From NCBI GenBank assembly GCA_002943765.1, contig PQWQ01000001.1, positions 3,259,501 through 3,323,500 of the forward strand: a stretch of DNA of 64,000 nucleotides, written 5' to 3'. This DNA comes from Psoroptes ovis. Taxonomy: Eukaryota; Arthropoda; Arachnida; Sarcoptiformes; Psoroptidae. Positions within the stretch are counted from its first letter, which is position 1. Each line of letters starts with the position of its first letter. The translations under genes and the position numbers were made by a program. Of the stretch, positions 62,454 through 64,000 are shown in pieces. A model generated the notes under the pieces. That model worked only from the letters and a program-made list of their open reading frames with translations, was not told where the DNA came from and ran no database searches.

Positions 62454-62701
62454 TGTTATAATTAATATATTTACTATCAGTATTGCTTGTACTAATGAAT
62501 TTTTATTAATATTTTCATTAATATTTCTAGTTCCACAGATCTGAACATTATTATTATTATTATTATTATTGTCAGTACAAGTGCTTTTTTACAACTAATT
62601 TTTTTATTTACAGCTATTTACACTTGAGCGATGCTCGAATAATAAAAATATGTTTTTAACAAAAAAGGACCGTTCATATAGTGCAGGTCCACATTCTAAC
62701 A
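62454..62701 (-). repeat. Candidate 3' LTR of the Copia element
   Basis: Starts TGTTAG directly after the purine tract and could end at ATAACA (62454-62459 on the plus strand, TGTTAT), 248 bases. It contains an AATAAA on the element strand near 62610. The end is unconfirmed because the 5' LTR is not in the window. Confidence 0.45.
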
Positions 62702-62719
62702 CCTCCCCCTGGACCTGGA

Positions 62720-64000
62720 CTAAATGAACAAATTCAAATTTTTACAAATTTTATCAAATGGGTTCTTGGGATTTGTCTTCGTCAAGAAATCCGCCAATTG
62801 ATCTTCTGTTGAAATATATTCGATTTCGATTTCGCCACATGTAACTCGATCCTGTACGAAATGGTACTTGACATCCAGATGTTTCACCCTGGTTCCAGCT
62901 TTCACCATATTAATACAGGGTTGGTTGTCCTCGTAGACCCGGATCGGTGTAAAATCTCCAAAACCAATTTCCGTCAATAAGTTCTTAACTCCCAGGACCG
63001 TAGAACACCCGAATGCTAACGCAACATATTCAGCCTCTCCACTCGATGTGCTAACAGTTGGTTGCTTCTTACTATACCATGATACTACAGATCCAAAGAG
63101 TGTCACCAGGATTCCAGACTGCGACTTCCTCGATTCTTCATCAGAACCGAAATCTGAATCGGCGTACAGTACCAAACCTTTATCATTCCATACCCCAAGT
63201 TTCAGACGATAATCAATTGTTGATACCAAGTATCGCAACACTTGACAGGCAAGTGTCCATAATAGTTCACTTGGTCTCTCTAGAAATCTTGAAAGGATTG
63301 ACACTGATGCCAGGATATCAGGTCTGGTAACATTAGCAATATACAACAATGATCCAATCAAGCTTCTAATCGGTCTCTGGCAGTTTCCATCAGCTTCCAC
63401 TTTGTACAATACCTCAACACCGGATTGTAATGGCTTTTTCACTCTTTTACAATCACCAAGATTGTATCGATTGGCCAGTTCCGCAATGCAGTCCCTCTGG
63501 TCCAACGAATAATAATCGCCATCCTTTTTAATGTTGATGCCAAGAAATCTCTTTACAAGTCCCATATCATGAATCTTTATTTTCGCACTCAGTAGGTGGA
63601 TCACATCTTCAATCAACCGGTGTTCTAGACTCATCACTAGGATATCATCGACATACACGAGTAGATAAATATTCTTCTTCCAGAACAAACACGGTTCCAC
63701 TTTGGACACTCTAAATCCATCACTGGCCAAAATTTCGTTAAGACATCCATTCCATACTCTGGGAGCTTGTTTCAATCCATAAAGGCTTTTGTTAAGTTTC
63801 CATAATTTTCCTTGCCTTTTCAATGGTTCTGGCGGATCAATAAAAACGGTCTCATTGAGTGTACCATTAAGGAACGCCGTTTTCACATCTAGGTGATGAA
63901 CCAACCAGCCATACTTGGCAGCCAGCGTTAACATTATTCTAAGAGAAGACTTATCACACACTGGAGCAAAGGTCTCCTCGTAATCAATACCGTAGACCTG
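62720..64000 (-). CDS. Copia Pol, RT and RNase H (5' partial)
   Basis: The frame is open to the right edge; an in-frame ATG at 63961 is internal. RT: HHLDVKTAFLNG, LYGLKQAPRVW and YVDDILVM (catalytic YVDD). RNase H: YADSDFGSD, TSSGEAEYVA, EDNQPCINM and KHLDVKYHFVQD, ending near the frame's stop, as in Copia elements. No stop or frameshift is seen in the 427 codons visible, so this copy may be young. The stop at 62720-62722 lies about 10 bases from the purine tract. Confidence 0.93.
   Translation of the reverse strand, partial: QVYGIDYEETFAPVCDKSSLRIMLTLAAKYGWLVHHLDVKTAFLNGTLNETVFIDPPEPLKRQGKLWKLNKSLYGLKQAPRVWNGCLNEILASDGFRVSKVEPCLFWKKNIYLLVYVDDILVMSLEHRLIEDVIHLLSAKIKIHDMGLVKRFLGINIKKDGDYYSLDQRDCIAELANRYNLGDCKRVKKPLQSGVEVLYKVEADGNCQRPIRSLIGSLLYIANVTRPDILASVSILSRFLERPSELLWTLACQVLRYLVSTIDYRLKLGVWNDKGLVLYADSDFGSDEESRKSQSGILVTLFGSVVSWYSKKQPTVSTSSGEAEYVALAFGCSTVLGVKNLLTEIGFGDFTPIRVYEDNQPCINMVKAGTRVKHLDVKYHFVQDRVTCGEIEIEYISTEDQLADFLTKTNPKNPFDKICKNLNLFI

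Larger units (their letters stand above)
62454..64000 (-). mobile_element. Ty1/Copia LTR retrotransposon, 3' part
   Basis: Minus-strand element running off the right edge. Seen are the 3' part of the pol frame, a purine tract GGGGGAGG (62702-62709) and a start TGTTAGAATG typical of a Copia LTR. The element has the same orientation as the receptor and probably sits in one of its introns. The 5' LTR, gag and integrase are outside the window. Confidence 0.88.

Noticed and set aside
1..64000. tRNA genes, rRNA genes and CRISPR arrays.
   Set aside because: No convincing A-box/B-box pair, rRNA segment or spaced direct-repeat array was seen.

Overview
The window is AT-rich animal DNA of about 64 kb. 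Genes have short introns with GT..AG ends, many Asn, Gln and His runs in coding sequence, and wide gene-poor gaps. The gene set is arthropod: chitin deacetylase, an obstructor-type chitin-binding protein, a sulfakinin/CCK-type receptor, an insect-like 5-HT1 receptor and invertebrate-type lysozymes. Very low GC with compact introns makes an acariform (dust-mite-like) mite my best guess, but nothing in the window proves the taxon.

Layout. 1-4981: 3' part of an env-bearing Ty3/Gypsy-type endogenous retroelement with protease tail, RT, RNase H, integrase and Env in one open frame. 6775-10299: a complete 3.5-kb LTR element on the minus strand with LTRs identical by eye, a 4-bp target duplication and no RT domain. 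10300-16823: gene-poor. 16824-20745: sulfakinin/CCK-like GPCR, four exons. 21595-24340 (-): Bcl-2 family protein, two exons. 26000-28729 (-): chitin deacetylase, eight exons. 30308-31133 (-): three-domain chitin-binding protein. 33366-35686 (+): choline-transporter-like protein. 36582-38255 (+): MFS sugar transporter. 38340-39062 (-): orphan membrane protein. 39138-39943 (-): divergent i-type lysozyme-like protein. 40578-41657 (-): gremlin/DAN-type cystine-knot protein. 41658-49153: gene-poor. 49154-50322 (-): remnant Env with a preserved 346-codon frame. 50578-51306 (-): single-Ig membrane protein. 53235-54005 (+): Maf-type bZIP factor. 54134-57080 (-): a protein with three i-type lysozyme domains, seven exons. 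59117-60007 (+): eEF1B beta. 60515-62181 (-): the last three exons of a 5-HT1-type receptor. 62454-64000 (-): a Copia element that appears to lie in an intron of that receptor.

Functional links. The chitin deacetylase and the obstructor-like protein are neighbours on the same strand and both belong to cuticle or tracheal chitin matrix biology. Two lysozyme-fold loci lie 14 kb apart and have lost the classical muramidase acids. The two env sequences, one in a full element and one isolated, are clearly homologous and sit 45 kb apart.

Exon coordinates were worked out by hand from splice signals, reading-frame continuity and family conservation. All multi-exon models given close in frame. No search or alignment could be run, so family names rest on recognised motifs. 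No tRNA, rRNA or CRISPR array was seen.
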